Source: Simplicispira psychrophila DSM 11588
GTDB taxonomy: Bacteria > Pseudomonadota > Gammaproteobacteria > Burkholderiales > Burkholderiaceae_C
DNA length: 64,000 nucleotides
Assembly: GCF_000688255.1 (NCBI RefSeq)
Contig: NZ_JHYS01000003.1
Location: forward strand, 186,001 to 250,000
Direction of reading: 5' to 3'
Positions 18,355-25,814 of the stretch are shown here, piece by piece (position 1 is the first letter of the stretch; each line of letters opens with the position of its first letter). Made by a program: the position numbers and the translations under genes. The notes beneath the pieces were generated by a model that made no database searches, was not told where the DNA came from, and was given only the letters and a program-made list of their open reading frames with translations.

Positions 18355-19245
18355 ATGGGCTGGGACAACCTGCGTTATTTTTTAGAGCTGGCCCGCACCG
18401 GCACTCTGGTCGGCGCAGCGCGGCGCTTGGGCGTAGAGCACACCACGGTATCGCGCCGCATCCAAGCGCTAGAAAAGCAAATCGGCGACACGCTGTTTGC
18501 CCGCGAAGCCGGCGGCCACCGCCTGACCGAAGCCGGCCGCCACCTGCTGCCCGGTGTCGAGGCGATGGAAACGGCGGTGCTGGGCGTTGAGCGCCTGATG
18601 CCCGCGCCCGGCAGTGGGCCGTCGGGCGTGGTGCGCGTCGGCGCAACCGAAGGTTTTGGCACGCTGATCTTGGCGCACCACTTGGCTGGCCTGACGCAAA
18701 AACACCCGCATTTGTCCATCGACCTGCTGGCGCTGCCGCGCATGTTGCACCTGAGCCGTCGCGAGGCCGACATCGTTATCTCGCTAGAGCGCCCGACGCG
18801 CGGCTCGGTCATCGTGACTAAATTGGCCGATTACACGCTGCATTTATACGGCCAGCGTGAATATCTGGCCCGCCGCCCCTTAGTGCAAAGCCGCGAAGAT
18901 TTACGCCACCACGCGTTTATCAGTTATGTCGATGATTTGTTATTTACTAAAGAGCTACAGTTTCTCGACCAGCTTTATCAGCCGGAGCGGTTTGCTTTTC
19001 GCAGTACCAGTATTACGGCGCAATATGAGGCGGTGCGGGCGGGCGCTGGTTTGGCGGTGCTGCCAGCTTTTATGGCGGACAGCGATCCAGTATTGGCGCG
19101 GGTGCTACCGCAGGAGGCACGATTTACGCGCACATTTTGGATGTCGATGCCGGCGGAGGGCAAGCATTTAGCGCGGATGCAGGCAGTGTGGGGGTTTTTG
19201 AAGGAAACGGTGTTGGGGGAGGCGGGGAGGCTGGGGGTGAAATAA
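18355..19245 (+). CDS. LysR family transcriptional regulator
   Basis: A 296-residue DNA-binding regulator. The N-terminal winged helix-turn-helix reads WDNLRYFLELARTGTLVGAA, then RRLGVEHTTVSRRIQALEK (about 2-43), followed by a periplasmic-binding-like effector domain from about 90. The ATG has a strong AGGAGA ribosome site. Divergence from mmsA points to control of valine or branched-chain acid catabolism, with an acyl-CoA or related intermediate as possible effector. That role is inferred from position only. Confidence 0.93.
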   Translation: MGWDNLRYFLELARTGTLVGAARRLGVEHTTVSRRIQALEKQIGDTLFAREAGGHRLTEAGRHLLPGVEAMETAVLGVERLMPAPGSGPSGVVRVGATEGFGTLILAHHLAGLTQKHPHLSIDLLALPRMLHLSRREADIVISLERPTRGSVIVTKLADYTLHLYGQREYLARRPLVQSREDLRHHAFISYVDDLLFTKELQFLDQLYQPERFAFRSTSITAQYEAVRAGAGLAVLPAFMADSDPVLARVLPQEARFTRTFWMSMPAEGKHLARMQAVWGFLKETVLGEAGRLGVK

Positions 19246-19435
19246 ATGTGATGGATAGCGGTGATTGTCAGGTTGGCGTAACTAAAGGTTTTATGATGGG
19301 TTGGATGCAGTGCTACTGATCCAATTTAGCTGGTTAGAACATTCCAAGTATCGATACCTGTGATGTTTGCGGTATGAATCCATAAAGGTTAGCATTATGT
19401 CTGGCTTATTTTAATTTCGGAAAATATATATCATT

Positions 19436-20516
19436 ATGAACTCTAATATCAATTACGCTACGATTGATGGTTTGCCAGATTTGACATTATCTGAAAAAAA
19501 TAAATGCTCGCAGTTTATTTTTTAAACCGTATTCAAGTTCAAGCAGTACAAATACTTGGGATTACACTGCATCTGTGTCTGGAATGGACTCCTATGCTAT
19601 TTTGCATGATATTTATAAATTTGAGGCAAAAGCTGGCGCAACATATGATGTTTTTTCAACTAGCTATCTAGATCCTTTTTTATTAAGAATTTATGATAGC
19701 GCTGGAAATACAATTGTTGCCAATGATGAGGCGGATGATGGCCCTGATATGCTTTTAAGTGGTGCTTACTATTCCAATGATATCATTTGGAATTGGGTGG
19801 CACCTTACGATGGGACTTATTATGTTGCTGCAAATTGGCATCAAGGATCGTATAATAAGTTTTATGCCCTTAGTTTGTATGAAGATGTTGATACTATTCC
19901 AGTGCAGCAAACAACTTTTTTTGGCTCTGATATTAATGATAATTTCAATAGTTCAGCACGTAATGAGTTTTTCTATGGCTATGGAGGCGTAGATACTGTA
20001 AATTATACTGGCATGCGTTCTTCGTACACGCTAACTAAAAATTATGACTCTTGGACAGTTAGCTCAGTTTCTAATGGTGTCGATAAGATTTTTAATGTTG
20101 AGCGTTTGAAATTTGCTGATAAAATTATTGCTCTAGACATAGATGGTGTTGCAGGTCAGGCATATAGAATTTATCAGGCCGCATTTGACAGAAAGCCTGA
20201 TAATGATGGTCTGCGTTATTGGATTTCTCAAATGGACAATGGAAAGACCCAGCAGCAAGTAGCAGATGGCTTTATTTCAAGTTCTGAATTTTCACAAAAA
20301 TATGGATTAAATCCAAGTAATGCTGATTTTTTGACAAAAATTTACAATAATGTTCTTCATCGGGCACCTGATAAAGGTGGTTATGATTGGTGGTTGTCTA
20401 ATTTGAATTCTGGTCAAAATACAAAAGCAGAAGTTTTATCTGGGTTTGCTGAGTCTCCAGAAAATCAAGCTGGCGTAATTGGTGTTATATCGAATGGTAT
20501 TGAAATATTCCTTTGA
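19436..20516 (+). CDS. DUF4214 surface-type protein, frameshifted at an A7 tract
   Basis: The coherent reading is split over two frames. MNSNINYATIDGLPDLTLSEK starts at ATG 19436 and hits a stop near 19526. After removing one A from the A7 run at 19494-19500, it continues into NARSLFFKPYSSSS and on to 20516. The downstream frame shows a PPC-like beta-sandwich (FEAKAGATYDVFST, DPFLLRIYDSAGN, APYDGTYYVAA), a linker, and a C-terminal DUF4214 domain (AYRIYQAAFDRKPDNDGLRY repeated as IYNNVLHRAPDKGGYDWW). Such proteins are usually secreted or S-layer/RTX-like. If the frameshift is real, translation could begin only internally (for example GTG 19575). The region is clearly AT-rich compared with its neighbours, which suggests transfer. 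Confidence 0.75.
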
Positions 20517-20523
20517 CATTTAT

Positions 20524-20682
20524 GCGCTTTGCATCGCACCCTGAATGCCGGCCACGGGGTCAGAGCACGAGTTTTTTCCCGCAAGCGTCCAAAAATCGTG
20601 ATCTGACCCCATGGCCTACAGCAGTGTGGTCATTTAGAATCAAAATTGATAGCTGCTAGCGCACGTATCTAAAGGGCTAACG
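20524..20682. repeat. Composite repeat block, copy 1
   Basis: Shares long near-identical stretches with 21066-21230: the CTTTGCA-CGCACCCTGAAT lead, the inverted pair GGTCAGAGCACGAG and AAAATCGTGATCTGACC, GGCCTACAGC, and then an interspersed palindromic element. The inverted pair could fold into a long RNA or DNA hairpin. With the second copy it brackets a truncated antitoxin gene. Confidence 0.85.
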
Positions 20683-20820
20683 ACTCTTTATGGAGTACGA
20701 GGGCTTTGGGGGATGTTGGGCAACCTACGGAGCTTGCGCCAATGCAGCTTTGAATACCGATAAGGTATCTATAAGATATTCCTTTGCAGCTACCAAACCT
20801 ACCCCGCCAGCGAGGCCCCT

Positions 20821-20946
20821 ATGGCAAAAGAAGTACAGATGTCGATCAAGATGGAGTCTGTGCTGCGCGACCAGTTCATGGCCGCCGCAGCCCAGCGCCA
20901 TCGTCCTGCGGCACAAATCATTCGCGACCTGATGCGCTTGGAATAA
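20821..20946 (+). CDS. Truncated ribbon-helix-helix antitoxin-like protein
   Basis: A 41-residue frame starting MAKEVQMSIKMESVLRDQF and ending RDLMRLE. It looks like the N-terminal part of a RelB/ParD-type ribbon-helix-helix antitoxin, with the helix QFMAAAAQRHRPAAQIIRDL. The family normally continues past DLMR with more residues; here the final Glu-stop codons are supplied by a 16-bp direct repeat, GAATAATGGGGGTCAG. A GAGG ribosome site and an ATCT-AGAT dyad upstream suggest an originally functional promoter. No toxin gene follows, so it is probably a decayed orphan. Confidence 0.55.
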   Translation: MAKEVQMSIKMESVLRDQFMAAAAQRHRPAAQIIRDLMRLE

Positions 20947-21046
20947 TGGGGGTCAGAGTAACATTAACTGCATGCACCAAAGCTGAAAGCGTGTCGCTCA
21001 ATACCCTGGTGCTGGGGTTGATCGAAATAAGAATAATGGGGGTCAG
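20947..21046 (+). pseudogene. Short remnant with HicB/RHH-like tail between direct repeats
   Basis: Between copies of GAATAATGGGGGTCAG (20941-20956 and 21031-21046) the frame at 20979-21029 reads AESVSLNTLVLGLIE, resembling the C-terminal helix of HicB-type antitoxins. It is too short for a gene and has no start of its own. It is best read as debris of a toxin-antitoxin gene. Confidence 0.35.
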
Positions 21047-21065
21047 ATTCCAATTAAATTGCTGG

Positions 21066-21253
21066 CGCGCTTTGCACCGCACCCTGAATTCCGGCCCCGA
21101 GGTCAGAGCACGAGTTTTTTGCCCGCAAGCGTCCAAAAATCGTGATCTGACCCCACGGCCTACAGCGGTGGCATTGCTTTTGGCCATTTAAACATCAAAA
21201 TTAATAGCTTCTAGCGCACGTATCTAAAGGGCTAGAGGCTATTTTGATAATCA
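21066..21253. repeat. Composite repeat block, copy 2
   Basis: Second copy of the block at 20524, with the same GGTCAGAGCACGAG / TCGTGATCTGACC inverted pair and a consensus interspersed element (AGCTTCTAGCGCACGTATCT followed by AAAGGGCTAGAGGCTATTTT) at 21204-21247. It ends against the zeta-like toxin gene. Confidence 0.88.
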
Positions 21254-21862
21254 AATAGCCGCAGTAGTGCCCAACATGTTTTGTACCCAAAGCGGCAGAG
21301 CGTCGGTCAGTACCGTGGTAGCTGAAACGGTGCGAATGGCCACCAAGCGTGGGCCGTCTTCGGTTTCATCTACCGCGTCATATAGATAAGCCACATCAGC
21401 CAAGCGCACCGCCTGCGCGAGGTTGTGCATGGTGCGCGGGTAGCGCGCCAAGATACGTTCGGGTGGCACGGGGTGGCCGCCTTCACGCACGCGCTGCGCT
21501 ACGCGGGTCAGCAATCGAGCGGGGTCGTCCAGCGCCACGATGTGCAGCGCGACGGTAAAGCCGTGGCTTTGCGCCTGCGCAATCAGAGCGAGTTTTGAGG
21601 GATGTGAGAACACTGTTTCGCTGGCGAAGGATATGCGTGCTGTCAGCAGTGCTGCGCGGCGGGCATCCGCCCAAGTGCGGGCGGTTTCGGAGCGCTCCTG
21701 CGCATCAGCAATGTGCTGGAGATGCGCGCTTTCGTGCAGGTCAGCATTCACGAATTCAAGCGGTGGCCCCAAGATGCCTTCGCGCACCAAGGCACGGTAC
21801 AGCGTGGATTTACCCGCGCCATTCGGGCCGGCGAGCAGGTGAAACCAGATGGGCGCAGCCAT
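21251..21862 (-). CDS. Zeta toxin family P-loop kinase
   Basis: A 203-residue protein with Walker A GPNGAGKST at about 12-20 (WFHLLAGPNGAGKSTLYRAL). This is the AAA/zeta-toxin fold that phosphorylates UDP-N-acetylglucosamine or similar metabolites. A conserved SFASETVFSHPSKL segment and RYPRTMHNL follow. Its start codon shares one base with the stop of the upstream antitoxin gene (TGATG), the usual antitoxin-first coupling. A poisoning role is inferred from family and arrangement. It might instead be a zeta-like kinase without toxicity. Confidence 0.85.
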   Translation of the reverse strand: MAAPIWFHLLAGPNGAGKSTLYRALVREGILGPPLEFVNADLHESAHLQHIADAQERSETARTWADARRAALLTARISFASETVFSHPSKLALIAQAQSHGFTVALHIVALDDPARLLTRVAQRVREGGHPVPPERILARYPRTMHNLAQAVRLADVAYLYDAVDETEDGPRLVAIRTVSATTVLTDALPLWVQNMLGTTAAI

Positions 21863-22194
21863 CAGATTGAAGTCGTGCGTTCTTGGTTCTCACGTACCAC
21901 TTCGCGCACGCGCTGTGCCAGCGAGCCGTTGGTCTGTGCGGCCAGCAGGCGAGCACTCAGGGCGTCAATCGACGCTGGGGCGGTGATTGGCTGATGGGGC
22001 GGGGCGGCTTCGTATTGCTCGATGGCCGCGCGCGCCTCTTGCACGCTCAAGCCGGTGTGCTCAACGATCTGGCCGAGCGTGGCCCAGTATTCAATTTGGC
22101 TGGCGACTGAGCGGCGCATGGGTTGCGCGGCTTGGCGGGCTTGCTCGACGAGGGTACTGGGAAGTTTGACGGATGCAAATGCGGTAGCGGCCAT
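21862..22194 (-). CDS. ParD-like antitoxin paired with the zeta-like toxin
   Basis: A 110-residue protein starting MAATAFASVKLPSTLVEQAR. It reads like a ParD-like ribbon-helix-helix protein: SVKLPSTLVEQARQAAQPMRRSVASQIEYWATLGQ is the DNA-binding part. The helical tail would wrap the toxin. It precedes and overlaps the zeta-like gene, as antitoxins usually do, and probably represses the pair. It has no resemblance to the classical epsilon antitoxin, so the pair is a chimeric or alternative zeta system. Confidence 0.75.
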   Translation of the reverse strand: MAATAFASVKLPSTLVEQARQAAQPMRRSVASQIEYWATLGQIVEHTGLSVQEARAAIEQYEAAPPHQPITAPASIDALSARLLAAQTNGSLAQRVREVVRENQERTTSI

Positions 22195-22274
22195 GGTTTT
22201 CTCCTGATTGGCGCATTTTGCGCCAATTGGCTTTGGTATAGCAGTGTAAATACATATTTGCGCTGTGTCTTTTG

Positions 22275-22337
22275 CTATTGAAAAAGTAGCTTCTAGCGCA
22301 CGTATCTAAAGGGTTAGAGGCTATTTAGACTATAAAA
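22275..22337. repeat. Interspersed palindromic element (antitoxin/hipA gap)
   Basis: AGCTTCTAGCGCACGTATCT followed by AAAGGGTTAGAGGCTATTTA, close to consensus. It lies directly beyond the 3' end of frame-restored hipA. Confidence 0.85.
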
Positions 22338-22338
22338 A

Positions 22339-23582
22339 TCAGGATTTATCGGCTTGGCCTGATACTGCTAACCGGCGCACCGTCAAGCCACAGCGCTGGG
22401 CCACCAACGCTGCGATGTGCTCAAGGACGGGATGGCTGTAACCCTGTGCCTGCCACGCCTCGCACTGCGTTTGTGCCAGCGTCGGCAGGCGTTGGGCGAT
22501 ATGCAGTATGCGTTTTTGACCTGTGCGGGCGACAGGCCAGCGTCCACGGCAAAGCACTCCCAGTGCGGCGCTTGCACTTCGGTGAAGCGGTATTTGCTGC
22601 CGATTTTCATGGCCATTTTGTCGGGCAGGCGCGGGTAAACAGCGGTGGCTAGCAGGTTGTACAGCGGCGCTAACACCGCGCCGCGTGGCGTGTAGAGCAG
22701 TGAGAAGTTTTTGCCGTGTGCGTCGTGGTTGCCGATCAGGGCGTTAAAAATCACTGCGTCCAGCAGTTGCAGCACCTGCGGCGTGCTGGGGCGGGTGGCA
22801 CGGCGCAGCAGCGCAAAGCTTTGCGCCAAGTCAGGGCCGCCCTCGTTTTGGTATTTGATCTCTGGCGGCATGCCCAAGGCTTGGCAAAAATCTTCTTGGT
22901 GCAGGCGCTGTTTGGTGTCCTTCTGGCGGTCGTAGCGCTCGACCAGCAGATAGGGCCGATCGCCCACCTGCGCAATCGCCGTGGGGGCCACGTTCAACTG
23001 CAAGGTGCTGGCCAGTGCCATGCAAAAGCCTTCGTTAAAAACGCTGCCTTCAATGCCCAATGCGCTGGTCATCATTGGCTTGAGGATGTGGGTGCTGGGC
23101 GTACCAAAGCGGGGCAAGCCGATGCGAACGCCCCGAACGCCCTCTATCACTACCGGCAGTTTGTCTTGTGCGCCGGCCAGCGACAGGCGCATATCGGCGT
23201 CGCCCGCCAGCATCGGGCGCTGGGGCATTTCTTCAATCAGGCGCAGCAGTTCGGTGTCGTTTGACCAGCGCACGGCGTTGGGCACATCGGCGCTCGGTGG
23301 AGTTTGGCCCGGCTCCAGCAGGGCAAAGTCGTTTTGGCGCGAGATGTGCAGCGCTTGGGCGATGCGTTTGCGCTGCTCGCCCTCGGGCAGCAGTCCGGCA
23401 AAAAAAGGGCGGGTGGCACGGTCATCAAACCATTTGGCTTGCCGCGGTAGCGATTGGGACAGCGGCGTAGCAGCGTTGTGCGCCAGCCAATCCGGTGCGT
23501 AGCTAAAGCCCAAACGGCCATTGATTTGCACCAGCGTACCTACGGGGGAGTCAAACAACCACACCGTCAATTGACCCGGCAT
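22339..23582 (-). pseudogene. hipA: HipA family kinase toxin, frameshifted near the 3' end
   Basis: A HipA serine/threonine kinase of the HipBA persister module. It targets glutamyl-tRNA synthetase in E. coli; the target here is unknown. The main frame from ATG 23582 carries the HipA N-terminal domain, RLSLAGAQDKLPVV (about 132-145) and the catalytic NHDAHGKNFSLLY (about 290-302). After SPAQVKN it runs into unrelated residues and stops at 22383. The alternative frame continues correctly as RILHIAQRLPTLAQTQCEAW and ends at 22339. A T5 run (A5 on the coding strand) at 22513-22517 that should have six bases explains it. The catalytic core is intact; only about the last 55-60 residues are affected. 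Sequencing error cannot be excluded. Confidence 0.85.
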
Positions 23583-23584
23583 GT

Positions 23585-23839
23585 TCAGTCTCCTGCGGAT
23601 GGGGGCAAGCCCTCCACTGCCAGTTCACCGCCCAAGGCGTGCAGTACGCGCAGGATGTGCGCTAGGCGCAGGGTCGGTTTGCCAGCTTCCAGCTCGACCA
23701 TAAAGCGCACGCCGACACCGGCGGCCAGTGCCAATTGCGGCTGGGTTAGTCCCAAGCCTTTGCGGGCACGGCGCACCGCTTGGCCGAGTGCTTCGGGCGT
23801 GGGGATCGGGGTGTAGGCGGTAGACGCGGGAGCGGGCAT
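23585..23839 (-). CDS. hipB: HipB family antitoxin (XRE helix-turn-helix)
   Basis: An 84-residue helix-turn-helix repressor and antitoxin of HipA. ATG 23839 (MPAPASTAYTPIPTPE) has an AGGAAA ribosome site, and the longer upstream frame is less plausible. The XRE domain reads LGQAVRRARKGLGLTQPQLA, continuing into VGVRFMVELEAGKPTLRLA. It ends two bases before hipA, so the two are cotranscribed. Paired palindromes upstream of the start indicate autoregulation. Confidence 0.9.
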   Translation of the reverse strand: MPAPASTAYTPIPTPEALGQAVRRARKGLGLTQPQLALAAGVGVRFMVELEAGKPTLRLAHILRVLHALGGELAVEGLPPSAGD

Positions 23840-23843
23840 ATTA

Positions 23844-23919
23844 ATTTCCTGATCGGGAATTATGTCGCCTTGTGCGGGGTTTTGCACATAAAAATTCCCG
23901 ATAGGGAATTTTTATGTGC
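23844..23919. promoter_or_regulatory. HipB operator palindromes
   Basis: GCACATAAAAATTCCC (23884-23899) and its exact complement GGGAATTTTTATGTGC (23904-23919) form a perfect 16-bp-arm palindrome around GATA. A related half-matched site, ATTTCCTGATCGGGAAT, lies at 23844-23860 beside the hipB start. The shared TTCCCGAT core suggests repeated HipB binding sites. Confidence 0.7.
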
Positions 23920-23992
23920 TGGCCTCGGGGTGAGAGCAGGCTGATACTGGACAGCAACTCGGTCAGCGTCACGCTGAAACGGCTGGATCAGA

Positions 23993-24055
23993 GCACGAGT
24001 TTTTTATCCGCAAGTATCTAAAAAATCGTGATCTGACCCCACGGCCTGCGGCGAT
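23993..24055. repeat. Diverged inverted-pair repeat (third copy)
   Basis: GATCAGAGCACGAGTTTTTT and AAAATCGTGATCTGACCCC are the same inverted pair as in the blocks at 20524 and 21066, but here without the palindromic element. A weaker fourth copy begins near 27897. Confidence 0.7.
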
Positions 24056-24083
24056 GTTGTTGTGACTGTCCCGGTCTGGGGTC

Positions 24084-24242
24084 CTATATCCGTCCCATCA
24101 GCAGCAAAATCACCAGGATCAGCACCACCAGTCCGATGCCGCCACTGGGCCCATAGCCCCATGATTTGCTATGGCCCCAACTGGGCAGAGCGCCCACCAG
24201 GATCAGGATCAGGATGATTAAAAGAATCAAGGACAGCGACAT
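24084..24242 (-). CDS. DUF3309 family small membrane protein, copy 1
   Basis: A 52-residue protein reading MSLSLILLIILILILVGALP, a WGY/GPSGG middle and a hydrophobic tail ending LLLMGRI. It matches the DUF3309 family: two hydrophobic segments separated by a Gly/Trp-rich hinge, probably in the inner membrane. Function is unknown. It is nearly identical in layout to the gene at 28122-28280, and the two share their upstream sequence. Confidence 0.85.
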   Translation of the reverse strand: MSLSLILLIILILILVGALPSWGHSKSWGYGPSGGIGLVVLILVILLLMGRI

Positions 24243-24372
24243 AAAAATTTCTCCCGGAATGTAATAAAGAGATTGTTGTTTGTCGGCATGTTTCGTTGCG
24301 TCAGGTTTGCGGTAGCTGAGCGTGTCATCGTTTGCTGATGCATCGAGTCGGACAGAGCGCCGTGCAGGAACT
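24243..24372. repeat. Upstream region of DUF3309 copy 1, duplicated at 28281-28405
   Basis: Shares GAGATTGTTG, CGTTTGCTGATGC and GTCGGACAG-GCGCCG with the region upstream of the second DUF3309 gene in the same order and spacing. The duplication therefore includes likely promoter sequence. The rest of the gap, 24373-24528, shows nothing I recognise. Confidence 0.75.
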
Positions 24373-24528
24373 GCTCAGAGGCCCAATAAGCTGACGTCGA
24401 CGCCGGTGACAGCTTGCTTTGCGGGTGCTTGCGCCGTTTTTATGGAAAGCAGCAATCCAGTGCTGGTGCCAATACGGGCGATATCGAAATTTTTAAACCA
24501 GACAGTTTTCAGGCGCTAAAAATTGCAG

Positions 24529-25800
24529 TTAGCGCTTCGATGGGGGCTGGGATGCAAGCCCTGCAAGCGCAGCCACTTCTAATGCATGACTTTGCCTATA
24601 AGCGTCGCCCTGTGCACGCAGGGTGGACAGATGGTTTTCGATCATTGCAGGTGTCAGTAAAACACCCCACTCCTCTGTCGTATTTGTGCTTGCAAAGATG
24701 CGGTCGAGGATTTTATTGCCTAGCTCCGATTTGAAATGTCCTGCTTCCCAATACCACTGGGTCACTGATTTTCGATCACCTTTGAGAGGCACTGCCTCAG
24801 TGGAGTACTGGTTGAATCCACTGAAATCCCATAATTTAATCAATGATGACGAAGAATATTGTGATTCTGCTTCGACCATCTGCGTCACAGCGCGTTTCAA
24901 GTTTTCAAAATCTTGCCAGTGACCGGTAAAACGGATGCTTTCAAGAAAACGTGCATGATAAGGATAAATTACCAAATTGACTGATATGCCGTGCTGTCGA
25001 CATAGGGTTAAAACCTGTTGCAGGTTTTTAAAGCGAGAAGAAGAAATTCCACTGTTATCAAAAATATTTTTTGGAAGTCGTTGGAGAATTTTTATGTTGG
25101 CTTGATCTTTGGCTTTAAATAAATTATTGTAACCTTCGTTTTTTGCCAATTTTTTATAATTTTGCATCGGATTGAATCCCTGTACGGTCAGGTTCGAAGC
25201 ATAGGGATTATTTTGATTCAGAATGGTTTCTATCGAGTCTGTCAGGGTACTCAATGTGAATGTTGATTCGAAATAATCTTTAAATTTAATAGGCCATTTT
25301 TTATATTTTGACTGTGTATCAAAATTATTTAAAAGTCGGCTTTCTTTGTGCGGATTTTTTTGTATTGCATCATCCCTCTCCTTGTCAATCAAAAAATCTA
25401 TCAGATCAATGCCTAAAATAAGCATTTTAGGCATGGATGCTGAATTATTTTCAGTATTAATAATGACATGTTGCAAGTAGTTTTCTGTGGTTGCAGTGCC
25501 CGTTCCAGGAAGTGCCAAATTGAGTACTGGCTTGGTGTCGGCCGGCCATGCAGCATATTCTGGATCAAAGCCCATTTCTGCACGAGAATTGCCTAATACC
25601 AGTCCTCCAGGTTGAGTACGCAAGGCTTGGTAGGCTTTTCCCATGGGGCCTTGGCTAGCAGCTGCAGGTTTTATTTTATTGAAGCCATCGATATCGATAA
25701 ATCTAAACAAACCATAGGGGTCAATTATAAAATTGATTCCAGCCACCACGAGTAGAAGCATGCATGTCAAGGAAATCCAGGAGAAAAGGTAGTTCTTCAT
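24529..25800 (-). CDS. Membrane-anchored SGNH/AlgX-AlgJ-like protein
   Basis: A 423-residue protein with an N-terminal membrane anchor or uncleaved signal (about 4-25, LFSWISLTCMLLLVVAGINF), then a periplasmic domain. LVLGNSRAEMGFDP at about 67-80 resembles the nucleophile region of SGNH-like domains; LILGIDLIDF and LVIYPYHARFLE are compatible strands. Pairing with the MBOAT gene 14 bases upstream suggests that it transfers acyl groups delivered by that protein to an envelope polysaccharide. The exact family could not be fixed. The gene is AT-rich and bracketed by duplicated DUF3309 units. Confidence 0.6.
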   Translation of the reverse strand: MKNYLFSWISLTCMLLLVVAGINFIIDPYGLFRFIDIDGFNKIKPAAASQGPMGKAYQALRTQPGGLVLGNSRAEMGFDPEYAAWPADTKPVLNLALPGTGTATTENYLQHVIINTENNSASMPKMLILGIDLIDFLIDKERDDAIQKNPHKESRLLNNFDTQSKYKKWPIKFKDYFESTFTLSTLTDSIETILNQNNPYASNLTVQGFNPMQNYKKLAKNEGYNNLFKAKDQANIKILQRLPKNIFDNSGISSSRFKNLQQVLTLCRQHGISVNLVIYPYHARFLESIRFTGHWQDFENLKRAVTQMVEAESQYSSSSLIKLWDFSGFNQYSTEAVPLKGDRKSVTQWYWEAGHFKSELGNKILDRIFASTNTTEEWGVLLTPAMIENHLSTLRAQGDAYRQSHALEVAALAGLASQPPSKR

Positions 25801-25814
25801 AAATTACCAAGGAC

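Noticed and set aside
20524-24055. CRISPR array in the repeat-rich island
   Set aside because: Repeats are few, of unequal spacing, palindromic and with coding or unrelated spacers. No cas gene is present.
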